From: Entomospira nematocerorum
Lineage (GTDB): Bacteria; Spirochaetota; Spirochaetia; WRBN01
Direction of reading: 5' to 3'
NCBI RefSeq assembly: GCF_028748105.1
Contig: NZ_CP118168.1
Coordinates: 992,001 to 1,056,000 of the forward strand
DNA length: 64,000 bases
The notes beneath the pieces were generated by a model that was given only the letters and a program-made list of their open reading frames with translations, was not told the DNA's origin and did not search any database. A program made the position numbers and the translations under genes. Below, piece after piece: positions 25,737-34,055 of this stretch; positions within the stretch are counted from its first letter, which is position 1; the number at the start of each line of letters is the position of its first letter.

Positions 25737-28002
25737 GAATTTCTGTGCGTCGTAGTGTTGGGAAAATTTCACTGATGATGAATGCCGGAGTCTCTTGATG
25801 ATATAAATATTCATACGCAGCACTGGCTACAACGATAGATTTTACATAATTACGTGTTTCAGAATAAGGAATTGCCTCGATGAATAATTCATCTGGTAGA
25901 AAATTCCACTCTTGTCTCCATCGGCGTACTCGGTTTGGTCCACCATTATAACCTGCTAGAAGGGCGTAGAGTCCATCAAGGCGTCCTTGCATCCAGTAAA
26001 TATATTGTGAACTAATGAGTAAATTTTGTTCTACATTAGTTAGATCAAGATCTTCTTGTGGAATGGAGAGCTTTTTAGCCATATCAGATGCTGTTGTTGG
26101 CATGACCTGTGCTAGACCGATTGCAGATGCCCGAGAGGTGATATCAGGACTAAATCCTGATTCTGTTCGAATGAGTCCAAGGTAGATGCTTGGTTTTAGT
26201 TCAATGGACTGTGCGGCTTTTTGAATTTCTTCATAAAAAGCAAGCGGATAGAGGATCTTCATATCCTCTTGATCTGGTTGAAAAAATAGATGACTTCGAG
26301 CTCTATTTAGCATGCGAATTGCTTCAAGATACATTTCATGTTCATACAGTCCTCGTGCCAGTAAGCGGATTGTATCTGTTCTTAACAAGTCTTTATACAT
26401 TCTGGAATAAGAAATTACCTCATTGGGAAGATTATAGTATAAAAATCCCATAGCGTGTAAATCCGGCGAAATAACTTCTGCCGTAGCTACTGACGCCGCA
26501 AATGATCGGTACAGGATGGACACTTCATCCTGCGGAAGAATAGCACTACTATCATTATTCCCTGGTAGAAGAGGGGTGTTCACGCTGTTAGCTTTTAGTA
26601 GCGCTACTGGGGTTTCATTCAGGATAGTGGCAGCCATAAATGAGGCATAGCTAAATGGATCAATAGAAGCTTTTTCAAGATAACTTAATACTTCGTTACG
26701 AGTACCAGGAATCAGGTTATGATGCATAGCACGCGATAAAACCCATGCGTACTCCGCTTGAACTTGATTGGATGCCTGATTTTCTATAATAAGATTGTAG
26801 ATTTTGTATATATCGGGAAATTGGTTGTTTGCAACAAGATCTCTGAGTATTGGCGAAAAGAGATTATCGAACCAACCAGCATTACTTCGTATAAATACGT
26901 TGTCTTGTTCTAGAAATGAGATCAACTTTTTAGGGCTAATTCTATATAAAGAAAATAAATAGTACCATAAAATATCATTATAGTCATCATTATTTGTAGC
27001 TAAAAATAGTGCTTTCTCGAAAGAATGAAGACTTTTTTCATATTTTCCAAGATTCCACTCTAAAATAGCAATGGCACGTAGTAACTCAAACTGTACAAAA
27101 CTTGACATAGGGAGTTCTAGCTGTAAAAGTCTCTCTAAATGTTCTATAGCCAATGTTCGTTGTGTTGTTTTTCCTGCAAGTTGCATAAAGAGACGCACTG
27201 CATGAGGGTGCTGAATAAAAAAATCCTGTAGATGTGGATCGGTATTCAGGAGATCGATTAATTGCTGAAAAGCAGATTTACTATTGTTTATGGAAACTTG
27301 GCGTACTAATGGTAGTATCTTAATGATTGGAAATTCTGTTTCAGTGAATTGTTCGGTAATATCCTTGCTAAGTAGATGAAAATCTTTTGGTAATGGCCAA
27401 CTTAATAAGAATCCTGCTAAATCTTCTTGCCAGTAGGGTGTTCTTAGTCCACTATTTGTCAGAATTGTTAATCGATGTGTTGCCGTAGTGAGACCTAGTT
27501 GCTGAATACGTTCTGGATCTAACTCTCGAAGATAATGCTGACTTTCCGTTAAATTTGCATTTTGATAGGCAATTTCTGCAAGAATATAGTTAAAGACAGT
27601 ATTTCTGGGTTCATTTTTAATATTGCGTTGTAATTTTTTTTCTAACGAACGTATGTGATCTGCATGATCTTTGGCAAGGGAGTAAGCACGTAGTGCATTG
27701 TAATCTCTCCAGGGATTAGTTGTCTCTATGTGGTCTAATAAGAGAGTAAAGGCGAGATCTTTTTCATTAGCTCGTTCTAGGTGGTAGGAATAGTAGTACT
27801 CACTACCTAGCCCTGCAGCGTGAACATCTTTTAAGTTAATCTTCATGGTGAAGGGAATATTACTACGTAGTTTCTCTATAATAATTTCACGCTTTTCATC
27901 GTTACGTGGGGCAGTAAAAAGTTCTTCAGCTTGAGACTTACTACAACTATTATAAGAGATGATAATAATTAAACATAATAATAGATACTTATACGGTTTC
28001 AT
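25720..28002 (-). CDS. Soluble-type lytic transglycosylase, predicted lipoprotein
   Basis: 760 residues. The N-terminal LLCLIIIISYNSC gives a lipobox-like YNSC, so it is probably anchored in a membrane on the periplasmic side. A long helical superhelix (about residues 60-590) is followed by an SLT catalytic domain: the Glu in LIRTESGFSPDITSRASA near residue 645, GLAQVMPTTA, and LLAGYNGGPNRV. The family cleaves peptidoglycan glycan strands to 1,6-anhydro ends. The layout is that of Slt70. It is upstream of, and overlaps, the helicase gene, which looks accidental functionally. Confidence 0.9.
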   Translation of the reverse strand: MKPYKYLLLCLIIIISYNSCSKSQAEELFTAPRNDEKREIIIEKLRSNIPFTMKINLKDVHAAGLGSEYYYSYHLERANEKDLAFTLLLDHIETTNPWRDYNALRAYSLAKDHADHIRSLEKKLQRNIKNEPRNTVFNYILAEIAYQNANLTESQHYLRELDPERIQQLGLTTATHRLTILTNSGLRTPYWQEDLAGFLLSWPLPKDFHLLSKDITEQFTETEFPIIKILPLVRQVSINNSKSAFQQLIDLLNTDPHLQDFFIQHPHAVRLFMQLAGKTTQRTLAIEHLERLLQLELPMSSFVQFELLRAIAILEWNLGKYEKSLHSFEKALFLATNNDDYNDILWYYLFSLYRISPKKLISFLEQDNVFIRSNAGWFDNLFSPILRDLVANNQFPDIYKIYNLIIENQASNQVQAEYAWVLSRAMHHNLIPGTRNEVLSYLEKASIDPFSYASFMAATILNETPVALLKANSVNTPLLPGNNDSSAILPQDEVSILYRSFAASVATAEVISPDLHAMGFLYYNLPNEVISYSRMYKDLLRTDTIRLLARGLYEHEMYLEAIRMLNRARSHLFFQPDQEDMKILYPLAFYEEIQKAAQSIELKPSIYLGLIRTESGFSPDITSRASAIGLAQVMPTTASDMAKKLSIPQEDLDLTNVEQNLLISSQYIYWMQGRLDGLYALLAGYNGGPNRVRRWRQEWNFLPDELFIEAIPYSETRNYVKSIVVASAAYEYLYHQETPAFIISEIFPTLRRTEIHATQQ

Positions 28003-28052
28003 CGTTTAAAGTATCGACATAGCGGGTGAATAGCTTAAATAGAGAAAAAAAG

Positions 28053-28093
28053 AAACCAGGAAGGAAAAAAGGAGGTTAAAACCTTCCTGGTTT
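28053..28093 (-). terminator. Rho-independent terminator after the LysM gene
   Basis: A 12-bp stem, AAACCAGGAAGG (28053-28064) with CCTTCCTGGTTT (28082-28093), followed on the minus strand by CTTTTTTTC. It lies between the LysM gene and the transglycosylase gene, both on the minus strand, so it ends the upstream transcript. A smaller CCCTTA/TAAGGG hairpin follows within 20 bp. Confidence 0.85.
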
Positions 28094-28164
28094 TTATCCC
28101 TTAGAATAAGGGTACCTCACTTTATCATAAATAATTTATTTTGTCAAGTTATTTGTATGAAAAT

Positions 28165-29061
28165 TTAATTACGGGGAGCAGTTGTAGGATCGATAGGGTT
28201 AGCATCCTTAAAAACGGAAAAGACGAGTTTGCCACCCGTATTGATAAGACCTAGAGCAATGCCTGCGGTAATCTCCTGTCCTGATGTTACAAAAACTGCA
28301 TCAAGACCACCATATATGTATACATATCCTCCCGATTTTTCTATGAGGACAATATTGCCAAGTTCTCGATAAGGCCCAAGATAGATAACAGTTCCAGTGG
28401 CTATAGAAAGAACAGTTGTATCTTTTATTGCACTGATAGTTACCCCTCCTTGACGACCGGTATAGGGTTCAACTTTGCCACTAATTGGCCAGAAAGTACT
28501 TTGAGGTTCCTTATTGTTAGATTTTGCTGGAGCGATAGGTGCATGAGATACAGGTAATTCTTCGATAACGTCAGGATCTGGTAGAATCGGTGTAGCGTTA
28601 TTGATACTACCTGCATCGGGCCATATGGGAGGTGGCGTTCTTTTTTGTGGTGGTGGGGGAGTGGGTGGTGTATCTTGTGTTTGATTCTCTTGTGTGGATG
28701 AGTGAACAATCAATTGTTCTCCAATTTGAAGAATATGATCTTTAGTTATCTTGTTAATTTGTAATAATTCATCAACAGTTATCTGGTGGAGGCGTGCGAT
28801 ACTATAATATGTATCGCCCTTTGCTACAACATGAAATTTGATAGAAGCATCATCAGGGATAATAAGCAGCATTCCAATGGATAATTTTGTAGAATCATTG
28901 AGCTGATTAAGGCGTTGAATATCTTCTATAGAAACTTGATATTGTTTTGAAATGGAGTAAAGTGTATCTCCAGCGACAACAATATGTTCCCGTGCGATAA
29001 TCGTACCGTGAATCAAAATAGAGAAAAAAATAGATATGATGGTTGCCCTGAAAATCTTCAT
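28165..29061 (-). CDS. LysM protein with degenerate M23 (LytM) domain
   Basis: 298 residues from the ATG at 29061. A signal peptide (ATIISIFFSILIHGTIIA) is followed by two LysM repeats (HIVVAGDTLYSISKQY and HVVAKGDTYYSIARLHQ) that bind peptidoglycan, a Pro-rich linker near residues 130-150, and a C-terminal LytM-like domain. In that domain the zinc ligands are gone: the YGH position reads YGGL, the HLHFE position reads KLVFS, and the first His-Asp site reads GGVTIS. Such inactive LytM proteins (NlpD and EnvC type) activate amidases in cell separation; that role is inferred. A strong terminator follows. Confidence 0.85.
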   Translation of the reverse strand: MKIFRATIISIFFSILIHGTIIAREHIVVAGDTLYSISKQYQVSIEDIQRLNQLNDSTKLSIGMLLIIPDDASIKFHVVAKGDTYYSIARLHQITVDELLQINKITKDHILQIGEQLIVHSSTQENQTQDTPPTPPPPQKRTPPPIWPDAGSINNATPILPDPDVIEELPVSHAPIAPAKSNNKEPQSTFWPISGKVEPYTGRQGGVTISAIKDTTVLSIATGTVIYLGPYRELGNIVLIEKSGGYVYIYGGLDAVFVTSGQEITAGIALGLINTGGKLVFSVFKDANPIDPTTAPRN

Positions 29062-29118
29062 CTCGTTTATAGGGATCGGCAAAAATAAAGAATAAATTCA
29101 TAAAATGAGAAAAAAACC

Positions 29119-29859
29119 TTAACTTTTTTTCTCCGCAACCGATCTATTATAGTCACTGTATTTTTCAGCAAGAGAAATAAGCGTTTTTGCCATACGATCA
29201 AGACTCACCACAAAGTGGACATATCCAGCTTCAATGGCAGCTCTTGGCATTCCGTAGACGACAGATGTCTTTTCATCTTGAGCAACAGTAATGGCTCCTA
29301 GGTTATATAGGTGACCCATTTCTTTTGCACCATCTTTACCCATTCCTGTCATTAATACAGCAATAGCTCTGCCATGATAGGCTTTAGCTATACTAGAGAA
29401 CATGACATCTACACTTGGTCTATGTCCACCTACTGCAGGGGTATCAACTAACTTTACAACCTTAAAAAGTCCGTCTCTGACAACAGTTAGATGCCTATCG
29501 CCTGGAGCAACTAAGATGGCTCCTTTTGTAATACGTGCACCATCTTCTGCTACTTTGACTGGGAGTGATGAGCAGCTAGAGAGTCCGCGAATAAAGTCAT
29601 CAATAAAATCTAGTGGAATGTGCTGTACAATTAAAATTGGTAGAGGAAAATCTTCGGGGATCAACGGTAGCATCTTCATAAGTGCAGCTGGTCCTCCTGT
29701 AGAGATACCAATGCAGACAACATCGGCAGCATTTGTGGTACTATGAGGCTGGTATTTAGGCCAATCTTTAATAGTGGTAATCCGCTGAATGGGTGTCTCT
29801 TTATCTGGTTCTTTTGTGTCTCTATTAAGGTTTATTCCAGTTTGGCTATATTTCATCAT
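29119..29859 (-). CDS. cheB: CheB-type protein-glutamate methylesterase without receiver domain
   Basis: Removes methyl groups from chemoreceptor glutamates, and may deamidate glutamines. The catalytic triad is visible: Ser53 in GISTGGP, His80 in QHIP, and Asp177 in TGMGKDGAKE. The first 45 residues are polar and unlike a response regulator; the usual 120-residue N-terminal receiver plus linker is missing and no fragment of it lies in the 30-bp gap to cheR. The enzyme is therefore not directly switched by CheA phosphorylation, or depends on a separate receiver. It follows cheR in a parA-parB-cheR-cheB series. Confidence 0.88.
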   Translation of the reverse strand: MMKYSQTGINLNRDTKEPDKETPIQRITTIKDWPKYQPHSTTNAADVVCIGISTGGPAALMKMLPLIPEDFPLPILIVQHIPLDFIDDFIRGLSSCSSLPVKVAEDGARITKGAILVAPGDRHLTVVRDGLFKVVKLVDTPAVGGHRPSVDVMFSSIAKAYHGRAIAVLMTGMGKDGAKEMGHLYNLGAITVAQDEKTSVVYGMPRAAIEAGYVHFVVSLDRMAKTLISLAEKYSDYNRSVAEKKS

Positions 29860-29889
29860 TTTGTCTCATCCCTTTCTTATTATTGACAC

Positions 29890-30699
29890 TTATGGCTTCC
29901 CATATAGGGAGCTCCACTGAGTACGAATGAATTTAAATGGGGTATCTAGTCCAAAAAGACTCTCAGAGTGACCAATCACCAGATAACCCAAATCTGATAG
30001 TGCATTATAAAAATTCCGTGTTACACGCACACGTGCTTGCTCATCGAAGTAGATGAGTACATTTCTGCAAAAAATAATATCAAAGTTATTAGGATAAACA
30101 GGATCATTAAGGTTATGATATTCAAATCGTATACCTTCTCGTAGAAGAAGATTTACCTCATATTGGTTATCACGGAGAATAAAGTATTTACTAACCATGG
30201 CGGGAGGGATCTCCTCAACACGATCTTTACTGTAAATTCCTTTTTTTGCAATTTGGAGGTTTTCCGGATTTAAATCAGTTCCTACTACCTCAAAGCTATA
30301 ATCACTTGGTAACCACTCACGTAAGCACATAGCATTGGTATAGACTTCTTCTCCAGTGGAACATCCAGCGCTCCACATTCGAATAAAGGGACGAGCACGA
30401 GTAGTTTTTTTATGTTCAACAATATTGGGTAATATATAATTTTTGAGGGTATCATATTGTGCTTGATTACGAAAAAATTTCGTTAAATTCGTAGTCACTA
30501 CCGCCAAGAGATCCTTCATTTCACTTTGACTACTAGTAACAAGCTTATAATAATCTTCTAATGTTATGCCATTTCTCTTGCGTAATTGCTCATTTAATCG
30601 ACTTTGAAGCACGCTCATATTAATAGTATTGAATGTTAGTCCACTATGTTCGTAAATGAGTCGACTAAATCGTGAATAGATTTCTGGTATGGTATTCAT
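29890..30699 (-). CDS. cheR: Chemotaxis protein methyltransferase CheR
   Basis: Transfers methyl from S-adenosylmethionine to glutamates of chemoreceptors. The 269-residue protein has the helical N-terminal domain and the SAM-binding domain with MWSAGCSTGEEVYTNAM near residue 108, VVGTDLN near 138, and FDIIFCRNVLIYFD near 208. The length and both domains are typical. It is encoded just after parB with a 24-bp gap and before cheB, so adaptation enzymes are expressed with chromosome-partition genes; no chemoreceptor or cheA is in the window. Confidence 0.95.
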   Translation of the reverse strand: MNTIPEIYSRFSRLIYEHSGLTFNTINMSVLQSRLNEQLRKRNGITLEDYYKLVTSSQSEMKDLLAVVTTNLTKFFRNQAQYDTLKNYILPNIVEHKKTTRARPFIRMWSAGCSTGEEVYTNAMCLREWLPSDYSFEVVGTDLNPENLQIAKKGIYSKDRVEEIPPAMVSKYFILRDNQYEVNLLLREGIRFEYHNLNDPVYPNNFDIIFCRNVLIYFDEQARVRVTRNFYNALSDLGYLVIGHSESLFGLDTPFKFIRTQWSSLYGKP

Positions 30700-30723
30700 A
30701 CATCACCCCTTATTTACTTTGTA

Positions 30724-31587
30724 TCATTCCATATCATTAGACTCTTCAAGTAAGCTAATGATCCGTTGAAGTTTCTCTTTGGAGTGATACCGGATTGCAA
30801 TAGTCCCACGATTTTCATCTCCTTTGATTTGCAGTTTAACTCCTAAATTTTCCATTAACTTTTTTTCTGCTTTTACAATATCTTGTGGGCGGTAATGAGA
30901 GGTGCGCTTGGCTTTAGGGGTGTTCTCTTTTGTTAAAGATTTAATGTACGCCTCTGTTTGGCGTACAGAAATTTCTTCCTTTAATATATGATCGTATAAC
31001 TTTTTTTGCAACTCAGGCTTATTTTCTATCGATAGTAGCGTGCGAGCGTGTCCAGCACTAATTTTTCCTGTGATTACACCTTCCTGTATCTCATTGGAGA
31101 GATGGAGTAATCGTAATGTGTTGGTAAGCGCACTACGACTTTTACCGAGTCTCTTTGCCAATTCTTCATGTGAGAGTTGCAATAATTGCAAGAGTTGGTC
31201 ATAGGCACGAGCCTGTTCTATAGGATTGAGATCTTCACGTTGTATATTTTCTATTAATGCAATTTCTAACTTTTTTTCATGGCTAATCTGTTTGATAATA
31301 ACAGGAACTTCCGTTAATCCGACAATTTGTGCAGCACGCAGGCGACGTTCTCCTGCGATTAGGAGATATTCTAATCCTTGTGGTTCGACCAGAAGAGGCT
31401 GAAGTATGCCATTTTCTCTAATTGACTCTGCTAATTCTTGAAGTTTTTCCTCACTAAAAAATGTGCGTGGCTGTTGTGGGTTTGGTTTAATTCGCTGAAT
31501 GGAAACTTGCTGCGATGAATCCTTATCCGTTATGCTTAGTGCTCCTAGTAGAGATGCAGCTCCGGCTCCTAATTTACTTTTTGACAC
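30724..31587 (-). CDS. parB: Chromosome partitioning protein ParB/Spo0J
   Basis: Sequence-specific CTPase clamp that loads at parS sites near the origin. The 287-residue product has the N-terminal ParB/Srx domain with LLIAGERRLRAAQ and IENIQREDLNPIEQARAY, then the HTH with EELAKRLGKSRSALTNTLRLL and the C-terminal dimerisation part. The start overlaps the parA end by 14 nt. I looked for a parS-like palindrome and found none here, so parS lies outside or is diverged. The presence of parAB may mean the origin is not far, but no dnaA or DnaA-box cluster is in the window. Confidence 0.95.
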   Translation of the reverse strand: MSKSKLGAGAASLLGALSITDKDSSQQVSIQRIKPNPQQPRTFFSEEKLQELAESIRENGILQPLLVEPQGLEYLLIAGERRLRAAQIVGLTEVPVIIKQISHEKKLEIALIENIQREDLNPIEQARAYDQLLQLLQLSHEELAKRLGKSRSALTNTLRLLHLSNEIQEGVITGKISAGHARTLLSIENKPELQKKLYDHILKEEISVRQTEAYIKSLTKENTPKAKRTSHYRPQDIVKAEKKLMENLGVKLQIKGDENRGTIAIRYHSKEKLQRIISLLEESNDME

Positions 31588-32344
31588 GTTCTAAGACCTC
31601 TTTTGCTAAGTTTCTGTAGCGTTCGGCACCAGAACTATTACTTGCGTATAATGTGATGGGCTTGCTGTGGCTTGGAGCTTCTGCAAGTTTAACATTGCGA
31701 GGAATGACTGTTTGAAAGAAGAGAGATGGATCTCCAACTTTCTCCACAACCATTTCTATGACCTCTTGTGCAAGGCGAGTACGGCTATCATACATCGTGA
31801 AAATGACTCCAAGAATTTTTAATTCTGGATTCAGATGCATCTTGATACGACTGATTGTGTTAAATAGTAATGTTAAAAATCCCTGTGCTGCGAAAAATTC
31901 ACATTGGACAGGAGTAATAATCCATTTTGCAGCCACAATTCCGTTTATAGTGAGTAAATCAAGTGAAGGTGGACAGTCTATGAGAATAAAATCGTAGAGA
32001 TGACGAATGGGTTCGATAGCTCGGCGTAAGTAAAATTCTCGATCTGTAGCTTCTGCTAGCTCCAAGGATGCTGCGGAGAGATCCATGGTGGAAGGGATGA
32101 TATCCATCTGCACGGCATCAATGTGATGTATTGCATCATCAATCGTACATTGCTGTGAAATGACGTGATAAATAGTCTTTTCACTTTGAAAAAGACCAAC
32201 AGAGCCGGAGAGATTTCCTTGAGGATCGAAATCAATAAGTAAAACACGATGATGATTTTCTGCCAGTGCAGCACCTAAATTTACTGCACTTGTGGTTTTA
32301 CCAACACCACCCTTTTGATTTGCAAAGACAATAACATTGGACAT
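31574..32344 (-). CDS. parA: Chromosome partitioning ATPase ParA/Soj
   Basis: Walker-type ATPase that, with ParB, moves origins. 256 residues: deviant Walker A KGGVGKTTSAVNLGA near residue 11, VLLIDFDPQGN near 38, and IDCPPSLDLLT near 122. The length is that of the chromosomal Soj type without an N-terminal HTH. It is the first of parA-parB-cheR-cheB and lies 41 bp after lapA. The ribosome binding site before the ATG at 32344 is weak. Confidence 0.95.
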   Translation of the reverse strand: MSNVIVFANQKGGVGKTTSAVNLGAALAENHHRVLLIDFDPQGNLSGSVGLFQSEKTIYHVISQQCTIDDAIHHIDAVQMDIIPSTMDLSAASLELAEATDREFYLRRAIEPIRHLYDFILIDCPPSLDLLTINGIVAAKWIITPVQCEFFAAQGFLTLLFNTISRIKMHLNPELKILGVIFTMYDSRTRLAQEVIEMVVEKVGDPSLFFQTVIPRNVKLAEAPSHSKPITLYASNSSGAERYRNLAKEVLERVKK

Positions 32345-32385
32345 ATATCATTGTTATCGGATAGAACTAAGATGATATTAACGTC

Positions 32386-32694
32386 CTAATGGATATCTTC
32401 TTTGTGGATAGATTTTTTTCCTAACTCTTTGAGTTCTTTGCGCGTTGCTTCTAGATGGGTTGTGAGCCGACGGATCTCCGCTCGTTGTTTTTTTATGAGC
32501 TGAAGACGATCGGCTAAAAAAAAGGGAATACTTAGTGTCAACCCCAGTACAAAGAAGAGAAGACAGGCGATTGCTAGAGGAAAGTCTTTAAATTCAGTAA
32601 CAATTAAGTGTAACACAACCCGTTGATTCGAGTTAAGAAAGACAAACACACCAATGATAATGAGAATTGTCGTCGATAGAATAAGTTTAAGCAT
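32386..32694 (-). CDS. LapA/YciS-like (DUF1049) inner-membrane protein
   Basis: 102 residues with two membrane helices, about 4-20 (LILSTTILIIIGVFVFL) and 39-61 (LAIACLLFFVLGLTLSIPFFLAD), followed by a charged coiled coil. This is the architecture of the LapA domain proteins, which in E. coli regulate LPS amounts with LapB and FtsH. A treponeme-like spirochaete may lack LPS, so the role is open. The gene is upstream of parA on the same strand. A diverged copy of its first 20 codons occurs at 33412-33471, part of the local duplication. Confidence 0.7.
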   Translation of the reverse strand: MLKLILSTTILIIIGVFVFLNSNQRVVLHLIVTEFKDFPLAIACLLFFVLGLTLSIPFFLADRLQLIKKQRAEIRRLTTHLEATRKELKELGKKSIHKEDIH

Positions 32695-32849
32695 GCTATC
32701 ATCCTTGTATAATATAAATTATATATGATTTGATATTGTAATCTCCATTTTTCTATGCTGTATCATTATCATAATCAAAGGAGTAGGTGATAGTCAATAA
32801 GAATAAGGCTAATTAATGGGGAAAATGTTCTCGTATTAGCTTTAAGTTA

Positions 32850-32880
32850 TTGACATATAATATATATATATATATATAAT
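32850..32880 (+). promoter_or_regulatory. Promoter with TA-repeat spacer before first TM2-like gene
   Basis: TTGACA (32850-32855) and TATAAT (32875-32880) with 19 bp between them; TATATA at 32873 would give 17 bp. The spacer contains nine uninterrupted TA units (32861-32878). Slippage by one unit would shift spacing by 2 bp. Confidence 0.65.
32861..32878 (+). repeat. TA dinucleotide repeat, nine units, in promoter
   Basis: An (TA)9 tract reaching into the -10 region. Comparable TA tracts in the Haemophilus fimbrial promoters control phase variation by changing -35 to -10 distance. That parallel is from established knowledge; variation here is not shown. Confidence 0.8.
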
Positions 32881-32918
32881 GAATAACATTAAAATATAGA
32901 TTGGAGATGGGTACAGAG

Positions 32919-33263
32919 ATGTTAGAAATTTCACGGAGTGTTGAAAAAAATTTACCGAGTTCAATAAAAACCGCAGTAGGGCAATTATCGGCTGATAAGC
33001 AAGCAATGTTTGAGGAAGACTTTAAGCGAAAAATGAAGTCATCCACATTAGGATTATTATTGGCAATATTTCTTCCAGGATTCAGCTTTATTTATCGGGG
33101 TCATATTGGTATGGCTTTTGTTTTTTGGCTCACATGTGCTACACTGATTGGTGGGTTTATTTGGTATTTAATTGAAATCTTTACTGTATCTAAAAAAATT
33201 AATGATTATAATGAAGAGCAAGCAAGAGTCATTATGCGTGATATGAAGATAATGGGTCACTAA
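32919..33263 (+). CDS. TM2-like small membrane protein, copy 1
   Basis: 114 residues. After a soluble N-terminus of about 45 residues there are two membrane helices, STLGLLLAIFLPGFSFIYRG and a second with FWLTCATLIGGFIWYLIEIF, then a charged tail. The middle resembles TM2 domains (Tyr-Arg-Gly-His turn, then Gly-Phe-Ile-Trp-Tyr-Leu). I start at the ATG at 32919 because it aligns residue by residue with copy 2 (MLEI against MIEI); an upstream in-frame ATG at 32907 is possible. A terminator follows. Function of TM2 proteins in bacteria is not established. Confidence 0.75.
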   Translation: MLEISRSVEKNLPSSIKTAVGQLSADKQAMFEEDFKRKMKSSTLGLLLAIFLPGFSFIYRGHIGMAFVFWLTCATLIGGFIWYLIEIFTVSKKINDYNEEQARVIMRDMKIMGH

Positions 33264-33271
33264 GAAAGTAT

Positions 33272-33302
33272 AAAAAAAGAGCTTGTGATAAGCTCTTTTT
33301 TT
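33272..33302 (+). terminator. Rho-independent terminator after TM2-like copy 1
   Basis: Stem GAGCTT/AAGCTC (33279-33284 with 33290-33295) around GTGAT, extended by A7 on the left and T7 on the right. It lies 8 bp after the gene and would work in both directions. Confidence 0.9.
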
Positions 33303-33316
33303 ATGAAATAGATATA

Positions 33317-33400
33317 CTATGCTGCGTTGAATCTAGAAAGATGAGTTTGCCCTTTGATATCTGTGATGATTCCCCGAACAAAGTCTGTTACCTTGATGTA
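33317..33400 (-). pseudogene. Remnant of the miaB 3' end
   Basis: Read on the minus strand, the stretch encodes YIKVTDFVRGIITDIKGQT and then HLSRFNAA and a stop. The intact miaB ends with DIKVGDFVQVTLTDIKGQT, then LLCELNVE and stop, with no gaps between the two. It has no start and is cut at 33400, where the lapA remnant begins a few bases on. It is the left half of the duplication joint and is not expected to be expressed. Confidence 0.85.
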
Positions 33401-33405
33401 CTGCT

Positions 33406-33471
33406 TTAGATGAGAAAGACAAACACCCTAATTACAATAGAAATTGCTGTCGATGGAATCAGTTCAATCAT
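33406..33471 (-). pseudogene. Remnant of the lapA 5' end
   Basis: On the minus strand it encodes MIELIPSTAISIVIRVFVFL, followed by Ile and a TAA stop. The intact gene at 32694 starts MLKLILSTTILIIIGVFVFL. Thirteen of 20 residues are identical and the ATG is kept. After codon 20 similarity stops at the duplication joint. A 21-residue membrane peptide could in principle still be made, but I see no ribosome binding site of note. Confidence 0.8.
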
Positions 33472-33522
33472 ATTGAAGTGATAGATAATAAGAATAGATT
33501 TTATTTACAAAAAAATAATCTC

Positions 33523-33551
33523 TTGACAGAAAGTATCAGATCTGATTCAAT
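33523..33551 (+). promoter_or_regulatory. Promoter for TM2-like copy 2
   Basis: A perfect TTGACA (33523-33528) with 17 bp to TTCAAT (33546-33551); a better -10 hexamer TATAAA follows at 33551 but is too far away. It lacks the TA tract seen before copy 1, so the two copies now have different control regions. Confidence 0.5.
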
Positions 33552-33595
33552 ATAAAAGGTAAGATTCCTATATTCTAAAGGTGGTTGGAGTGTAG

Positions 33596-34027
33596 ATGAT
33601 AGAGATTCCCTATGATATTGAGCGATTCATCCCATCTTCGGTGCGATTATCGTTAGAGAGGATGTCACCTGAGCGTCAATCTTTGTTTTTGACCTTTTTT
33701 AAAAAAAATATTCGTAATCCAACTGCTGGGGTCTTGTTTGCTATTTTTAAATCAGGATCGAGCTTTGTATACCGAGGTAAAGTACAAAGAGCATTTCTTT
33801 TTTGGTCTATGGGCATTCCTATTGCATTATTCAATCCTAAATTTAAGTTTAATCAAGGAGTAGCGGGTATGATCCTTTTTGGGATAGTCGTTGCTATTTG
33901 GTTTATTTGGTGGTTAACTGAGTTATTTTATGCAGCAGGACATATTCAAAAAGAGAACGAGGCACTAGCAATCAGTATCATTGAGCTTATGGAGTCTCAT
34001 GAGAATGAAGTACAGAGCTTATTATAG
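33596..34027 (+). CDS. TM2-like small membrane protein, copy 2
   Basis: 143 residues, paralogous to the protein at 32919: MIEIPYDIERFIPSSVRLS aligns with MLEISRSVEKNLPSSIKTA, and FVYRGKVQRAFLFW with FIYRGHIGMAFVFW. Two or three membrane helices lie between residues 45 and 118, with an insertion of about 20 residues (NPKFKFNQGVAGMILFGIV) relative to copy 1. The ATG follows TTGGAG. It is the product of the local tandem duplication and has diverged far, which suggests that both copies are kept by selection or that one is drifting. It converges on miaB with a 28-bp gap. Confidence 0.75.
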   Translation: MIEIPYDIERFIPSSVRLSLERMSPERQSLFLTFFKKNIRNPTAGVLFAIFKSGSSFVYRGKVQRAFLFWSMGIPIALFNPKFKFNQGVAGMILFGIVVAIWFIWWLTELFYAAGHIQKENEALAISIIELMESHENEVQSLL

Positions 34028-34055
34028 AAAGCTCCGTACTTCGACTATAGACCGA

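Noticed and set aside
28440..28709. An 89-codon antisense frame rich in His and Pro
   Set aside because: It is the shadow of the Pro-rich linker of the LysM gene, with no ribosome binding site.
29000..33000. A parS site near parAB
   Set aside because: I looked for the TGTTNCACGTGAAACA pattern; the CACGTG cores I noticed in the window (near 7780, 12713 and 13446) lack the flanking half-sites.
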